A DNA stretch of 38,188 bases from Linderina pennispora (GCF_002104995.1 NW_024468333.1:1-38188), one strand, 5' to 3'; counted from the stretch's first letter, positions 26,592-36,409 are shown. The notes: generated from the sequence alone by a model not told the origin. A program made the numbers and translations.

Positions 26592-27088
26592 ATGACAAAG
26601 GCTGCTATACGCTTAGCACCAAGCTAGGTATGCATTGGCTGCCAGTCTTGTATCCCTCGCAGCACTGTTCGCCTGGAAACGAGATCTGCAAAATCGAAAA
26701 CTGAAGCTCGGGTGAGAAAAAAGAGCGGAGTTTGAAGCTGCTGGCAAGATATCTTTGACAGGAGGTGGACCCAAGGATCGTGATCCTTTCATTCGAGACA
26801 AAAATAGAAGGAGGCGAGTGCGAGGATACTGGTGGTGAAGGAGTGCTTGCAGTAGGGATAGCAGGAATGCACATCTCCTGCCTCCTTAGTACTACCAGAG
26901 ACAAGGACCGAGCAAGGTTTTTGGCCACTTCCCACCCCATGAACAGCACCTGTCTCCGTGCCAAGCACACAGCTTTTTGGAGTATTCCAGAGGTAAGGGT
27001 TTCTGATTCTACGCTCATTTACTAAATCTGCCTGTCTCCAGCGTCACTGCCGGAGAATGCAATGGAGATGAACAGCACTACTCTATAA
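26592..27088 (+). CDS. Candidate small membrane-anchored protein gene, broken or spliced
   Basis: Low-confidence gene model. A TATA box (26520-26528) precedes an ATG at 26592 (MTKAAIRL). After a one-base shift the frame reads YALAASLVSLAALFAWKRD, a good membrane helix followed by basic residues (LQNRKLKLG). It then meets a TGA at 26713. The same frame continues coherently as EKRAEFEAAGKISLTGGG and KDRDPFIRDKNRRRR, up to TGA at 26836-26838. Further on, a canonical 49-nt intron (GTAAGG, TACTAAA branch, CAG; 26993-27041) could join more exons ending at 27088. I cannot settle the exon structure. It may be one spliced gene, one with sequence errors, or a relic. Confidence 0.25.
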
Positions 27089-27239
27089 ACCTAAATATCA
27101 ATTTTATCAATTTTTTAACCTAGGGGATGAGTGGTTATCGAGTATATGGAAAAAAGTAACTTCTCAAAAAGTGACTGAGGGGAGAGGGAGGGCTGGTCCC
27201 CTGTCTGGGCCTTTGTACGTATGCGTTTCGGCCTTGTCT

Positions 27240-27551
27240 ATGGTGGCGCAGGGGGACTCCGGACCCCGAATATCAACAGATACAACCGACCTTCCAGCAA
27301 TTAGTTTGACGCTCGAGCATCTTAAAATTGAACAAGGAGAGCTGCAGGTCTATCGCCAGATATGCATTCTCATCCGCAGTTTATCATTTTTGCTGAGGGC
27401 GGATATACATGAGAGAAATACCGATGAGATAACCAAGCTCAATAAGGAGAGAGGAGGAATTGGTGGCACCAATGAGTATATGCTGCATGTAGTTAATATG
27501 TATGCTTTGTTGCATTACTGGAAACTGCATTCTCATATCGACTGCATCTGA
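27240..27551 (+). CDS. Possible small protein, unknown
   Basis: 103 codons from the ATG at 27240. The middle reads as amphipathic helix (ISLTLEHLKIEQGELQVYRQ, ICILIRSLSFLLRADIHERN), which is more protein-like than its surroundings. There is no family, no signal peptide and no clear TATA box at the right distance. It may equally be a chance open frame or an exon of something larger. Confidence 0.25.
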   Translation: MVAQGDSGPRISTDTTDLPAISLTLEHLKIEQGELQVYRQICILIRSLSFLLRADIHERNTDEITKLNKERGGIGGTNEYMLHVVNMYALLHYWKLHSHIDCI

Positions 27552-28674
27552 AGTATAATGTAGTAAGCATAGCTTGTATATTTGGATTTCATTACTCAAA
27601 CACTCCCTGCCCAATGGCTTCCTTTTTGGTTCAAATAACCCAAATCATAGAATGTGGACTTTTCTACGGATCCCAAGTTTTTGGAGCCTGCGTCAGCAAA
27701 GGCGACAGAAGCAAGAGCAAAAAGACTACAATAGCGTGCTAGAGTCTAGTGGTGAAAAAGCACCAGTAATACTGCTTATTAGCAGGCACAGGGTTTGATG
27801 GACACGGCTTTTTATATGGCGTATTGAGATGAATACAAGATGCATCCGAGCACGCCAAAGGTCAGCACATCAGCCTTGGCCAGGGCTGGTTAAGAATAGA
27901 AGATGCTGCATAAGCGAAGAAGTTGGCATACAGAGCTGATTTGCCTTTTGTACGCTTGATTTCCAGTGTTTTATGTCAAGAGGACCTTGCGTCTCTTGCC
28001 TCAAGGAAAACAGATGTTCCAGGAGGTATGGTTTTCTGGGGAAGCACATTTCCGCGTCGGTACTCGAGCAGAAAAACGGAGGGCAGCATTCAGTGAGATA
28101 CACAGGGCTTGGCAGGGGTAGCTGCTACGTACTGTTGACAACTTGGCGTTAGAATCTGTCGGGCTTGCAGGAGAGCACGGCTACGCTTCAGAGTCGCTAA
28201 GAATGACAAGCAAAGCTGATTGCACGACCACAGCAGTTCCTAGATCACCCACAGAATCGCCGATTAGATTGCGCTATCGATTAAGTGTTTTGGCTGGCCG
28301 ACAAGTGACGTCAGCGCCCGGAGGGAGAACAAGTACAGCGGGGAATTTATCTCGGACTGGCAGCGATCCCTATGCATTCTGGTTGGCAGCATACCTTTCC
28401 ATAACGAGAAATTCGCCGCACGTCTCGAGCGATAATATCGCTCAGACGTCTTCGAACAAAAAGTATCAATTTTGTCCGCCATGTGGCCTGCAGGAAACAG
28501 ACCGCACAAAGGCAAAATATCTCGCAGCCGAACAGACAGGGGGCTCCCAGATTGCCCGCCGAGAGAGTATAAAAGCGCAGCCGTCCGGGCACCATGTTTG
28601 CTTAGGGATCTTTATTTCTCAACGAAACCAGTTCTCTTCCTCTCCCACCAACACCACTTTCGGAACGAATTGCA
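27552..28674. other. Gene-poor region upstream of urate oxidase
   Basis: No intact gene is supported. On the minus strand at about 27830-28110 there are short protein-like fragments in different frames, possibly a decayed gene, but too short to assign. The right end is the urate oxidase promoter. Confidence 0.5.
28568..28574 (+). promoter_or_regulatory. TATA box of urate oxidase
   Basis: TATAAAA, 107 bases upstream of the ATG at 28675, with a CT-rich leader between. Confidence 0.65.
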
Positions 28675-29613
28675 ATGGAGTCCTCGATCATCAAGTCTCA
28701 GGCCTACGGTAAGGACCGCGTCCGCGTCGTCCGCGTCGTCCGCCACGCCGACGGCTGGCAGGAGGTTGCCGACTACTCGGTCTGCTGCCTGCTCTCGGGC
28801 GACCAGTTCGAGACATCGTACACCAAGGGCGACAACAAGCTGGTGGTCGCCACGGACTCGCAGAAGAACACGGTGTACTACCTGGCCAAGACGCTGCCTG
28901 CCGAGAAGGTCATGGTCCCCGAGGTGTTTGCGATGGAGATCGCCAAGTTCATGGTGAACAAGTACGCGCACGTCACCACGTGCCGTGTCAAGATCATCAC
29001 CAAGCCGTGGGAGCGCATGGCGTTCACCAGCGCTGGGCACCCGCACGCGTTCTACCGCGAGGGCAAGGAGACCCGCTGGACCGAGGCCGTGGTCACCAAG
29101 ACCAACCCGCCGTCGGCGATTGCGCAGACGATCCAGCTGACCTCGGGCTTCTACGACCTGGAGGTGCTCAAGACCACCAACTCGTCGTTCACCGACTTCT
29201 GGCGCGACGAGCTGGCCACCCTGCCGGACATGCCCGACCGCATGCTGTCGACCAAGGTCCTGTGCCAGTGGAAGTTTGTTGCCAACACCGCCGTTGGCCT
29301 GGAGAACACGCCGTTCAACGACATCTACAGCGGTGCTAAGCGCAACACCCTCGATGCGTTCGCCAACGACCCCCGCGCCTGGGTCCACGCCTCGGTCCAG
29401 ACCACCCTGTACATCATGGCGGACCGCACCCTCAACGACTTTGCTGCCGTCGACGATGTGTACTATGCTCTGCCCAACATTCACTACTTCCCGTTCGATC
29501 TGAGCAAGCTCGGCCTGAAGAACCTGGCTTCGGACGCTGAGGTCTACATGCCCATTGCTGACCCGTCCGGCTTCATCACCGCCACCATCTCGCGCCCCGC
29601 CAACAAGCTCTAA
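28675..29613 (+). CDS. Urate oxidase (uricase)
   Basis: 312 residues, one intact frame, usual length about 300. The enzyme oxidises urate to 5-hydroxyisourate in purine catabolism and nitrogen salvage. Both halves of the T-fold are present. The YGKDRVRV motif holds the catalytic Lys (K13) and VVATDSQKNTVY holds the partner Thr (T60). ETSYTKGDNK, LKTTNSSFTDFWRDE and LPNIHYFPFDLS follow, the last with catalytic His270. Tetrameric peroxisomal enzymes of this family usually end in SKL or SRL. This one ends ANKL, a weaker PTS1-like tripeptide, so peroxisomal import is likely but less certain. The codon bias is extreme, suggesting high expression. It converges on THI6 with 334 bases between stops. 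Confidence 0.96.
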   Translation: MESSIIKSQAYGKDRVRVVRVVRHADGWQEVADYSVCCLLSGDQFETSYTKGDNKLVVATDSQKNTVYYLAKTLPAEKVMVPEVFAMEIAKFMVNKYAHVTTCRVKIITKPWERMAFTSAGHPHAFYREGKETRWTEAVVTKTNPPSAIAQTIQLTSGFYDLEVLKTTNSSFTDFWRDELATLPDMPDRMLSTKVLCQWKFVANTAVGLENTPFNDIYSGAKRNTLDAFANDPRAWVHASVQTTLYIMADRTLNDFAAVDDVYYALPNIHYFPFDLSKLGLKNLASDAEVYMPIADPSGFITATISRPANKL

Positions 29614-29947
29614 GCCTGCTGTCGGTTCTCAGCGCAAGATCGGAGGTTTTCTAGCCAGCCCAAGGTTTTCTTCGTTTTTGCTCTACCCGAGGTTCTAATC
29701 CCCCCTCTGTTCGGTCCCCCGTCAAACTCCCACACTTGTATATTAGATATTTCTGGTTTTTGCTTTTTCTTTCTTTCCCTTTTTGTACGTCTGCTTTGTC
29801 TTTTGCTGAAACGGCTGGGACCAGGCAGATATGAATGCATGAAAGAAAAATCCAACATCTCCACCACCTTAGCACTGCGCATGCGCTCATAGTTGGCAGG
29901 TTCATCGCCGCTTTGTGGGGCTGCATTGACTCCATGGCTGAAAGATC
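29614..29947. other. Shared 3' region of urate oxidase and THI6
   Basis: Convergent terminator region with T-rich stretches (about 29740-29800). No gene or structured RNA is seen. Confidence 0.6.
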
Positions 29948-31490
29948 CTAGTGGAGCTGCTCGATCCGCATCTCGGCCAGCAGCTGCTCCTTGGTCAGAT
30001 TATACATCTCGTCGATGAATGCAGCACGGAAGGTCCCTGGTCCCTTGACATCGGGTCTCTGGGCCGCATGCTCGCCGGCCAAGTTAATCGCAACCATCCC
30101 GGTGATTGCGCCGACCAGTGGATCAGTGTGGGCGACAGCGTGGACGTACGTGCCTACGGCAGTACCGGTCATGCAGCCGGAGCCGGTGATGGTGCCTTGG
30201 AGCTTGTGGCCATTCTTGACGGCGAAGGTGCTGGAGCCGTCGGAGATGTAGTCGACGGGCCCGGTCATCACGACAACGCAGCGCTCCTTGAGGCTCAGGG
30301 CCCGCACAATGCCTGCGGGGTCCTTGAATCCGCAGCCGACGGCGTCGACGCCGCGCACGTGCATTTCGTCGGAGCCCACCAGAGCAGCGATCTCGCCAGC
30401 ATTGCCCTTGATCACATGGACGCCAAACTCCTTGAGGAACTCGCTGACGATCTGCGACCGGTACTTTGTGGCGCCGGCAGCCACGGGGTCGAGGATCACG
30501 GGGGTGTTGCGCAGATTGGCCTGCTTCATGGCAGCGCGCATGCCGTCGACCTGCCAGGCATTGAGGGTGCCGATGTTGATCACCAGAGAGGACACGACGG
30601 GCGCCAGGTCGGCCTGCTCGCTGGCGTCGGTGGCCATCATGGGCGACCCGCCGAGCGCCAGGCAGGCGTTTGCGCAGTCGTTGATGACCACGGGGTTGGT
30701 GATGTGCTGCACCAGCGGCGTGTTTTGGCGCGCGGCCTCGAAGGCATCGCCGATTGCAGAGCGGATGGAATCACGTGCGGCCGGAGTCCGTGCAATCCAC
30801 GCGCTCTCAAAGGCAAAGGCAATCTGGCGGCGCAGTATGGCAGCAGCATTGCGCGGGCTCTCAGCGGCAACAATGGCCGAGACGACGGCCAGGCCCGTCC
30901 AGGGGCAGGTTCCCGCGTGTGGTGCGCGTGCAGATCAGCACATGGACGGCATTGTACGAGTTGACCCCGCCAATGGTCACCGCACGCACAGGCCTCGGGC
31001 CACTGACCTCGACCGCGTGCTCCCAGACATCGCGAATGCCCGCCGGCCCCTGCGACCCCTGCTTGAGCTCCTTCGTCTGCGTATCGAAACAGGCGCCGAT
31101 GCCCAGATAGTCGGCGCCGCCCAGGACTGCCTGCTCGGCGTGCTCTCTGGTCTGCACCGACACGCCGATGATCTTGTCGTCGCCCAGGAGCCGCCGGGCC
31201 TCGTGCAATGGCATGTCGTCCTGGCCGATGTGCACGCCATCGGCGTCGATGGCCAGCGCAATGTCGATGCGGTCGTTGATGAGCAGCGGGACCTTATGGC
31301 GCTTGGTCACCTGCTGCACGAGCTTGGCCTGCGCCAAGAAGTCGCTGGTGTCGGCGTGCTTCTCGCGGAGCTGGACGATGGTGACGCCCCCCTGGATGGC
31401 CTCGTCGACGATCTGCGAGAGCGTCGAGCCGGCCGGTACCATGCCGCTGTCGGTGACGAGGTAGAGCGTGAGGTCAAAATCGAGCTTCAT
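29948..31490 (-). CDS. THI6: Bifunctional thiamine-phosphate synthase / hydroxyethylthiazole kinase (one frame break)
   Basis: About 513 residues. The N-terminal ThiE domain begins MKLDFDLTLYLVTDSG and has HIGQDDMPLHEARRLLG, GVSVQT, DYLGIGACFDTQTKEL and VTIGGVNSYN. The C-terminal ThiM domain has VQHITNPVVINDCANACLAL, GGSPMMA, LDPVAAGATKYR, the ITGSGCMTGT nucleotide loop and AGEHAA. The enzyme phosphorylates 5-hydroxyethyl-4-methylthiazole and couples it to HMP-PP to form thiamine phosphate. The domain order matches yeast Thi6. One G too many (CCC on the plus strand at 30894-30896) breaks the frame in the interdomain region. Removing it restores ...PLDGLAVVSAIVAAESPRN... and a single 513-residue protein. 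It is divergent from the THI20-like gene, 285 bp away. Confidence 0.93.
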
Positions 31491-31590
31491 TCTTGCTTGC
31501 GAGAGAAAAAGTGGTGTGGATGGGTGTAAGGAGCTGCACAAGGAGAGATAGCGGGCGCCCAATTTATCCCAAGCTGCTCGCCGCCATATT

Positions 31591-31685
31591 ATCCGCCAGG
31601 CACCCCCGCATCCCGGTTTTGCGGATATTACACTGGAAAGTTCCCTTCTTGGGGGTCTTTTTAGCGAGGGTCTTGTTTTGCGGAT
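31591..31685. promoter_or_regulatory. Repeated CGGAT elements in the bidirectional thiamine promoter
   Basis: TTTTGCGGAT occurs twice in direct orientation (31617-31626 and 31676-31685), and an inverted GCGGAT lies at 31591-31596. All fall in the 285-bp gap between the divergent THI6 and THI20-like genes. CGG-containing repeats are typical targets of Zn2Cys6 activators, and yeast THI genes are driven by the Zn2Cys6 protein Thi2 with Thi3. A shared thiamine-responsive element is therefore plausible, but it is inference. No TPP-riboswitch hallmarks were seen. Confidence 0.4.
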
Positions 31686-31775
31686 CTCGGGGACGTTTCT
31701 TCTTCCCAGCAACGCACCTTGTCTCTTCATTTCGCTGACTCTGCCGCTCTCGCTATTCTCTTGCAATAAATATAA

Positions 31776-33305
31776 ATGTCTGTGAATTCTCCCGCATCTC
31801 CACCCGCAGTGCTCACAATCGCTGGCAGCGACAGTGGCGGCGGCGCTGGTATCCAGGCCGATCTGAAGACCTTCATGGCGCACGCCACCTACGGGCTCTC
31901 AGCCGTCGTCGCCCTGACGGCCCAGAACACGCAATCGGTGCAGTCGGTGTTTGCCGTGCCGCCCTCGATGATCTTGGAGCAGCTTGATGCAGTCTTCTCT
32001 GACATCAGCATCAAGGCCGCCAAGACTGGCATGCTGATGGACTGCGCAACCATCGAGGCCGTGGTCAATGCCTGGAAGCGCAATGCACCCGGAATCCCCC
32101 TGGTCGTGGATCCAGTCATGGTGGCGACTTCTGGCGGCCGTCTGCTCAAGGAAGACGCCATCGATGCCGCTGCGCCAGAAGCTGCTGCCCTTGGCGACAT
32201 TGGTGACGCCGAATCTGCGCGAGGCCGAGGTGCTTCTTGATATGCCAGAGCACTCAATCGAGACCATTGAGGAGATGCAGGTGGCGGGCCGCGAGATTGG
32301 CCAGCGGTTTGGAGTCCCCGTGGTGGTGGTCAAGGGCGGGCATCTGGCGAATGGGCCGATTGTGGATGTGGTGTTTGAGAGCAAGGTCGCAGGAGACCAC
32401 GTGTGTTGAGAACCCACGCGTTGCGTCCACCAGCACCCACGGCACCGGATGCACGCTCAGCGCCCGCCATTGCCGCCAAATCTGGCCAAGGACATGGCGC
32501 CCCTGGATGCCGTCCGATATGCCATCAAATAATGTTAATCAGGCGATCCAGGCCGCCTACCCGGTGGGCCACGGCCACGGCCCAGTCAACCACGCCTATG
32601 CACTGGACGTCTTTGGCAATCCCGCCGCCAACCGTGCAAACCCCCTATCCATTCACGGCCTACTGAAAGCCCACTCCAGCGGCTTGTGGGACAAGTACAT
32701 CCGCCACGCCTTTGTGCGCCAAAGCCGGCACGGGCACGCTGCGCCGTCCGGCCTTCATTTACTATCTGAAGCAAGACTACATCTACCTGAAGCACTATGC
32801 ACGCACCAACGCCCTGGCCGCGTTCAAAAGCGACACGATGCGGGAGATCGGCGGCATGGCCGACATTGCCCTGGGGTGTGCGCGTGAAAGCGAGCTGCAT
32901 GTCAAAATGTGCAGCGACTGGGGCATCTCCAGGGAGGAGATGGAGAACGAGCAGGAAAGCTGGGCCAGCGTCGCTTACACCCGCTATATTCTCGACAAGG
33001 GCACCTCCAGCGACCTCCTCGAGCTGCTTGTCGCCATGTATCCGTGCCTGCTTGGCTACGGCGAGGCCGCTGTGTGCCAGGCAGAGGACCCGGAGACTGT
33101 CACGGAGGGCAATGAGTACTGGCCGTGGATCAGCAACTACGCCGATGCGCATTTCCAGGACGCCGTAAGAAAGGGCAGGCAGCAGATTGAGGACCTGGTG
33201 CAGCAGGAGCAGCCGTCCCAGGCCCGCCTAAACCGCCTGCTCAAGACCTTTGTCGACACGACTGCGCTGGAGATCAAGTTCTGGGACTCGGCGCTGGAGG
33301 TCTGA
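31776..33305 (+). CDS. ThiD-TenA fusion: HMP/HMP-P kinase plus thiaminase II (several frame breaks)
   Basis: About 510 residues, THI20-like. The N-terminal ThiD domain has TIAGSDSGGGAGIQADLKTF, MLMDCATIEAVV, VVDPVMVATSGGRLL, TLVTPNLREAEVLL, VVVVKGGH and HGTGCTLSA. The C-terminal TenA domain has FIYYLKQDYIYLKHYARTNA, AFKSDTMREIGG, MYPCLLGYGEAA with the TenA active-site Cys, and LEIKFWDSALEV with a catalytic-type Glu. ThiD makes HMP-PP; TenA hydrolyses thiamine or salvages degraded pyrimidines. The frame must be corrected near 32167, 32404, 32464, 32479, 32530 and 32715, mostly by removing one extra base. In yeast Thi20 the same fusion is 551 residues. Together with THI6 this supplies and joins both halves of thiamine phosphate. 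Confidence 0.9.
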
Positions 33306-34037
33306 ATGCATTTTTTGTTTGTACGAGATTGCCAACCAGGATGTGCGCTCGAAAGCAGACAATATAGTGCAAGCATGCACAAATGTATGGATGGGTGCTC
33401 TATTTGGGCTTGGACAATTCGCGCCTTTGTCCACAAATGAGATAATCGGCTTTTCTTGCATTCTGGCATTGTTTGCTGCGAGCTAAAGTGTGAAATGTGC
33501 CCGACACTATATCTCTGGTGTTCTTGTGGGGAGAGGTTTTGCAGGCTAGCCTGCGTGCTATTTTTGAACCCGGAAACTGCCAGGCTGTGGTAAACGAGAA
33601 CCGCTCCCGTGGTTTCCTTGAAATTCACAGTGCACGGCTTTAGGGGAATAGCGGAATCACTCCACCTGGGGATGCCTGTTGCACAGAGACCGTGGTACGT
33701 GTCTCGTTCTTGCTTCTCGGATTGTCCCTGCAATTTTAGAGCACCAGTATGGCCGTGCGGGCGTTTGGACGCAGTGCCGAAAAGACTATTTTTTCTCTAA
33801 AGGAGAGTGGATTTTTGCGAAGCGCGCCGGGTGATCATGGATTTACCCAAGCGACATAAGAACAGAGGGGGAGAAAATATACGCCAGGCCATGACAAATT
33901 GCCCACCTTTGCTTTTTTTCTCCCCTTTTTATTCCCTTTTATTTCAAAGACACCTTTTATTTAGCCCTATACCCTTTTATTCCTTTTCTTTCACCAAACC
34001 CCGTACCTGTACATATATACCTTATAAAAAAAGCAAA
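33306..34037. other. Intergenic, THI20-like to Byr4-like gene
   Basis: No gene is supported. The last 150 bases are pyrimidine-rich with three CTTTTATT copies (about 33940-33985) and T-runs. Two TATA-like sequences (34013-34019 and 34022-34028) lie too close to the ATG to be its TATA box in the usual way. Confidence 0.55.
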
Positions 34038-35221
34038 ATGGACCTGAAGAACGACCTGTCGCGGTGGATGGAGTCGCCAGAGGACGATGACGGTGACGAC
34101 TACGGGCTGATTATTGACCACTCACTCACAGAAGCCGCGCTGCCGCCAATGCCCACGCTTCCGGTCGACATGCCACGGCTCAGAACACCGCCGCCGGCTG
34201 CCGCACAGCTGGGGCACTTGCCGCCGTCAGCGCAGCTTGGGCTGATGCCGCCCTCGACGCAGCTCAGTCTAATGCCGCCTGCAGTGTCACCGCGGAGCAT
34301 ACTCCCGCAGAACCTGCCGCTGATACAGCCGGCAGCGAAAAAGCCGCAGACGCTGCTGGACAAGTACGTGGAAAACGACGACGAAGACTACAATGACCTG
34401 GTGCTGCCGAACGAAGCCGACCAGCTGGACTCGCACCTGGCTGCACTGAAGACGCCGCGTAGGCGGATCCCCTCATGGCCACGCAACTCGGAATCGCTGT
34501 TATCCGGCGCTACCGCCGTCTCCCCGTCGAAGCCTGCCAGCGAAAAGGCTGCGCACTCGCGGCCCATGTCTTTGGGCCTGGGCATAAGCACGCCCGAAAA
34601 TGCGCACCGGGTGCCGTCGGCCAGGCAGCGCGTGCTAGAGTGGCAGCTCAAGGGGAAGCAGGAGGCGAGCCACAAGCCGCGCCGGCCGATGCTTATCCGC
34701 AACATGTCGCGGGGCAACGAGCCGGTGGTCATCGGGTGCATGCGGTACGACCCGGTGGGCCGCATGTGGGTGGGCAATGACGAGGAGGGCACGCGGATTT
34801 CCAGCGCCATTGCTGAGTCTGATCGGCAGCTGCGGTCACGTGGGCTGATCCGCAACGAGCCGCTGGACTCGCGCAAGCTCGCGCGCAAAATCTCGGCCCG
34901 CTCTGGCGGCAGCCCACGCAGTGACGAGGGCGAGGAGCCCGTGGACCCGAAGCCCAGGCCCGTGTTTGACCCGCAGAATCTGCGCTGGATTGATCCAAAC
35001 GAGCACAAAGGCGACCCGCTGCACGACCCGTTCTGGAACATCCCCGACCTGCCGGTTGACCCGCCCGTGCTGACAAGATGCGGTCGCGCAGCAGATCCGA
35101 GGCCGTCTCCATGGCCAACGTCTTTGCACTGACCGACGAGCAGCGCCAGACCTTTGCTCACGAGAGCAAAGAGTACGGGGCGTTTGCACGGCGGTGGTTC
35201 CCCAAGACCACCGCAGCCTAA
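34038..35221 (+). CDS. Byr4/Bfa1-like septation-network regulator (one frame break)
   Basis: About 394 residues. Byr4 (fission yeast) and Bfa1 (budding yeast) form the two-part GAP for the septation GTPase with Cdc16/Bub2. The best match is the central GCMRYDPVGRMWVGNDEE segment, like the Byr4/Bfa1 'M+YDPxxxxWxGNE' box. Further basic and Pro-rich motifs follow, then FDPQNLRWIDPNEHKGDPLH. The N-terminus is acidic (MDLKNDLSRWMESPEDDDGD). Residues 57-83 are three nine-residue Gln-Leu/Pro-Pro repeats. A lost A at about 35075 breaks the frame; beyond it the protein continues MRSRSRSEAVSMANVFALTD and ends FARRWFPKTTAA at 35221. An upstream in-frame start would add a pyrimidine-encoded leader, so 34038 was chosen. 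Confidence 0.68.
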
Positions 35222-35304
35222 CCACTATACATTATCCCCCACTAAGCGTTCTACATGCAACCTGTCTATTGTTCTCACTAAAAAGCCTGATAAAAACCGT
35301 CTCT

Positions 35305-35879
35305 TCAGCTGGTCTTTGCCTTGAGCAAATCAACAAACTTGCTCTTGGACATTTCTGCCACCCGCTCGGTGCGGCGGCTCGGAATGGTCTCGATCTGGTC
35401 CAGCTCCGTCTGCTGCGCCTTGACCACATTGAACAGCTTCACCACGCCCCGGGTCGCCACCTTCCGCAGCTTCCGCTCGTAGTCAAACCCCTCCATTGTC
35501 GGAATCACCCGGTCCTTGCTCAGCAGCATCCGCTTCTCGTGCACCAGCGCCTTGCGCGCACGGTAGCTCAGCAGCTCATCCTTGATCTGCTGCTCGCGTG
35601 TGCGGTCCTTGGCCATGATTGGCGCCGCAGAGGGCGTCGTCTGGCCCAGGATCGATGTGAGGATAGTCGAGAACTCTTGCGCGTCAGCATCGTGCTTCTT
35701 GCTCTTCTTGCTCTCCTTTGTCATCTTGTCGTACTCTGAGTCTGACCCAGAGTCGCTGCCACTGGTGCCCACCTCGCTATCCGACGCCGAGCTCGCCTCT
35801 GCGACTTCTGTGGCCTTTTGGACCTTTGCTGTCAGCTTGCCCTTGGCCGTGCCGCTGCGAGTACGCTTTGTGGTGCCAT
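35305..35879 (-). CDS. RRP15: Ribosomal RNA-processing protein RRP15 (one frame break near the start)
   Basis: About 191 residues. Rrp15 is needed for early cleavages of 27S pre-rRNA in 60S maturation. The diagnostic part is LRKVATRGVVKLFNVVKAQQ with KDRVIPTMEGFDYE before it and LDQIETIPSRRTERVAEMSK after. The N-terminus is basic (TKRTRSGTAKGKLTAK) and then acidic/Ser-rich (SASDSEVGTSGSDSGSDSEY). No ATG is in frame with this part. The ATG at 35877-35879 comes into frame if one base is added in CCACAAAG, giving MAP-x-KRTRSG. A TATA box at 35977-35983 supports this start. It converges on the Byr4-like gene (83 bp) and is divergent from RPB10 (311 bp). Confidence 0.88.
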
Positions 35880-35976
35880 GCCTTTTTATGTGTATTAGAG
35901 GTGAATGAGGACGCGAATGAGAGAAAAAAAAAAAAGAAAGAGGGGAGCTGGCAAAAGAAACGCCAAAGAAAAAGCA

Positions 35977-35983
35977 TTTTATA
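35977..35983 (-). promoter_or_regulatory. TATA box of RRP15
   Basis: TATAAAA on the minus strand, about 98 bases upstream of the proposed ATG (35879). The spacing matches the TATA-to-ATG distance of other genes in the window. Confidence 0.5.
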
Positions 35984-36190
35984 CTCTGATCCCACTAATC
36001 ACCCGATCAGGCGAAAATGTTGGCTGAAAAACGACTGCCTTGCGCTGGACCGCCAGGCACTCTTTTGCGTCCAAAAAACCACACTTTTTCGTTCTTTACG
36101 CGTGTTTACAAGGTACAATTCTCTCTTCTCAATCCGGCCCCTCAATTCAATCACATACGCAGACAGCTAACTCTTCGGATCTTTTTTAGA

Positions 36191-36409
36191 ATGATTATCC
36201 CGGTGCGCTGCTTTACTTGCGGAAAGGTCGTTGGCAACAAGTGGGAAACCTACCTGGAGCTCCTGCAGAAGGACTACACAGACAGCGAGGCCCTCGATGC
36301 CCTGGGTCTGAAGCGCTACTGCTGCCGCCGTATGGTGCTGACCCACGTCGACCTGATCGAGAAGCTGCTGCAGTACAACCCGCTCGAGAAGAGACGCACA
36401 CTCGGGTGA
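36191..36409 (+). CDS. RPB10: RNA polymerase I, II and III shared subunit RPABC5
   Basis: 72 residues, intact, against a usual length of 67-70. The atypical zinc site is complete: C7 and C10 in [13 protein letters not shown] and the adjacent C44-C45 in [18 protein letters not shown] and [16 protein letters not shown] are also characteristic. Rpb10 holds together the Rpb3/Rpb11 assembly module in all three nuclear polymerases. The short AT-rich leader and divergent RRP15 promoter are consistent with co-expressed growth genes. The product is shorter than many gene finders' minimum, so it is easy to miss. Confidence 0.97.
   Translation: MIIPVRCFTCGKVVGNKWETYLELLQKDYTDSEALDALGLKRYCCRRMVLTHVDLIEKLLQYNPLEKRRTLG

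Noticed and set aside
27830-28110. Minus-strand fragments resembling a P450 (IPPGTSVF) and a kinase (KADVLTFGVLG)
   Set aside because: Each is under 20 residues, they are in different frames, and no other family motif lies at the expected spacing. Too little to call a relic of either family.
29650-29710. A tRNA B-box-like GGTTCTAATCC
   Set aside because: No matching A box and no acceptor or anticodon stems; it lies in the urate oxidase 3' region.
31491-31775. Possible TPP riboswitch in the thiamine promoter
   Set aside because: The CUGAGA core and the second conserved helix of fungal TPP riboswitches are absent, and no intron is seen in either 5' leader.
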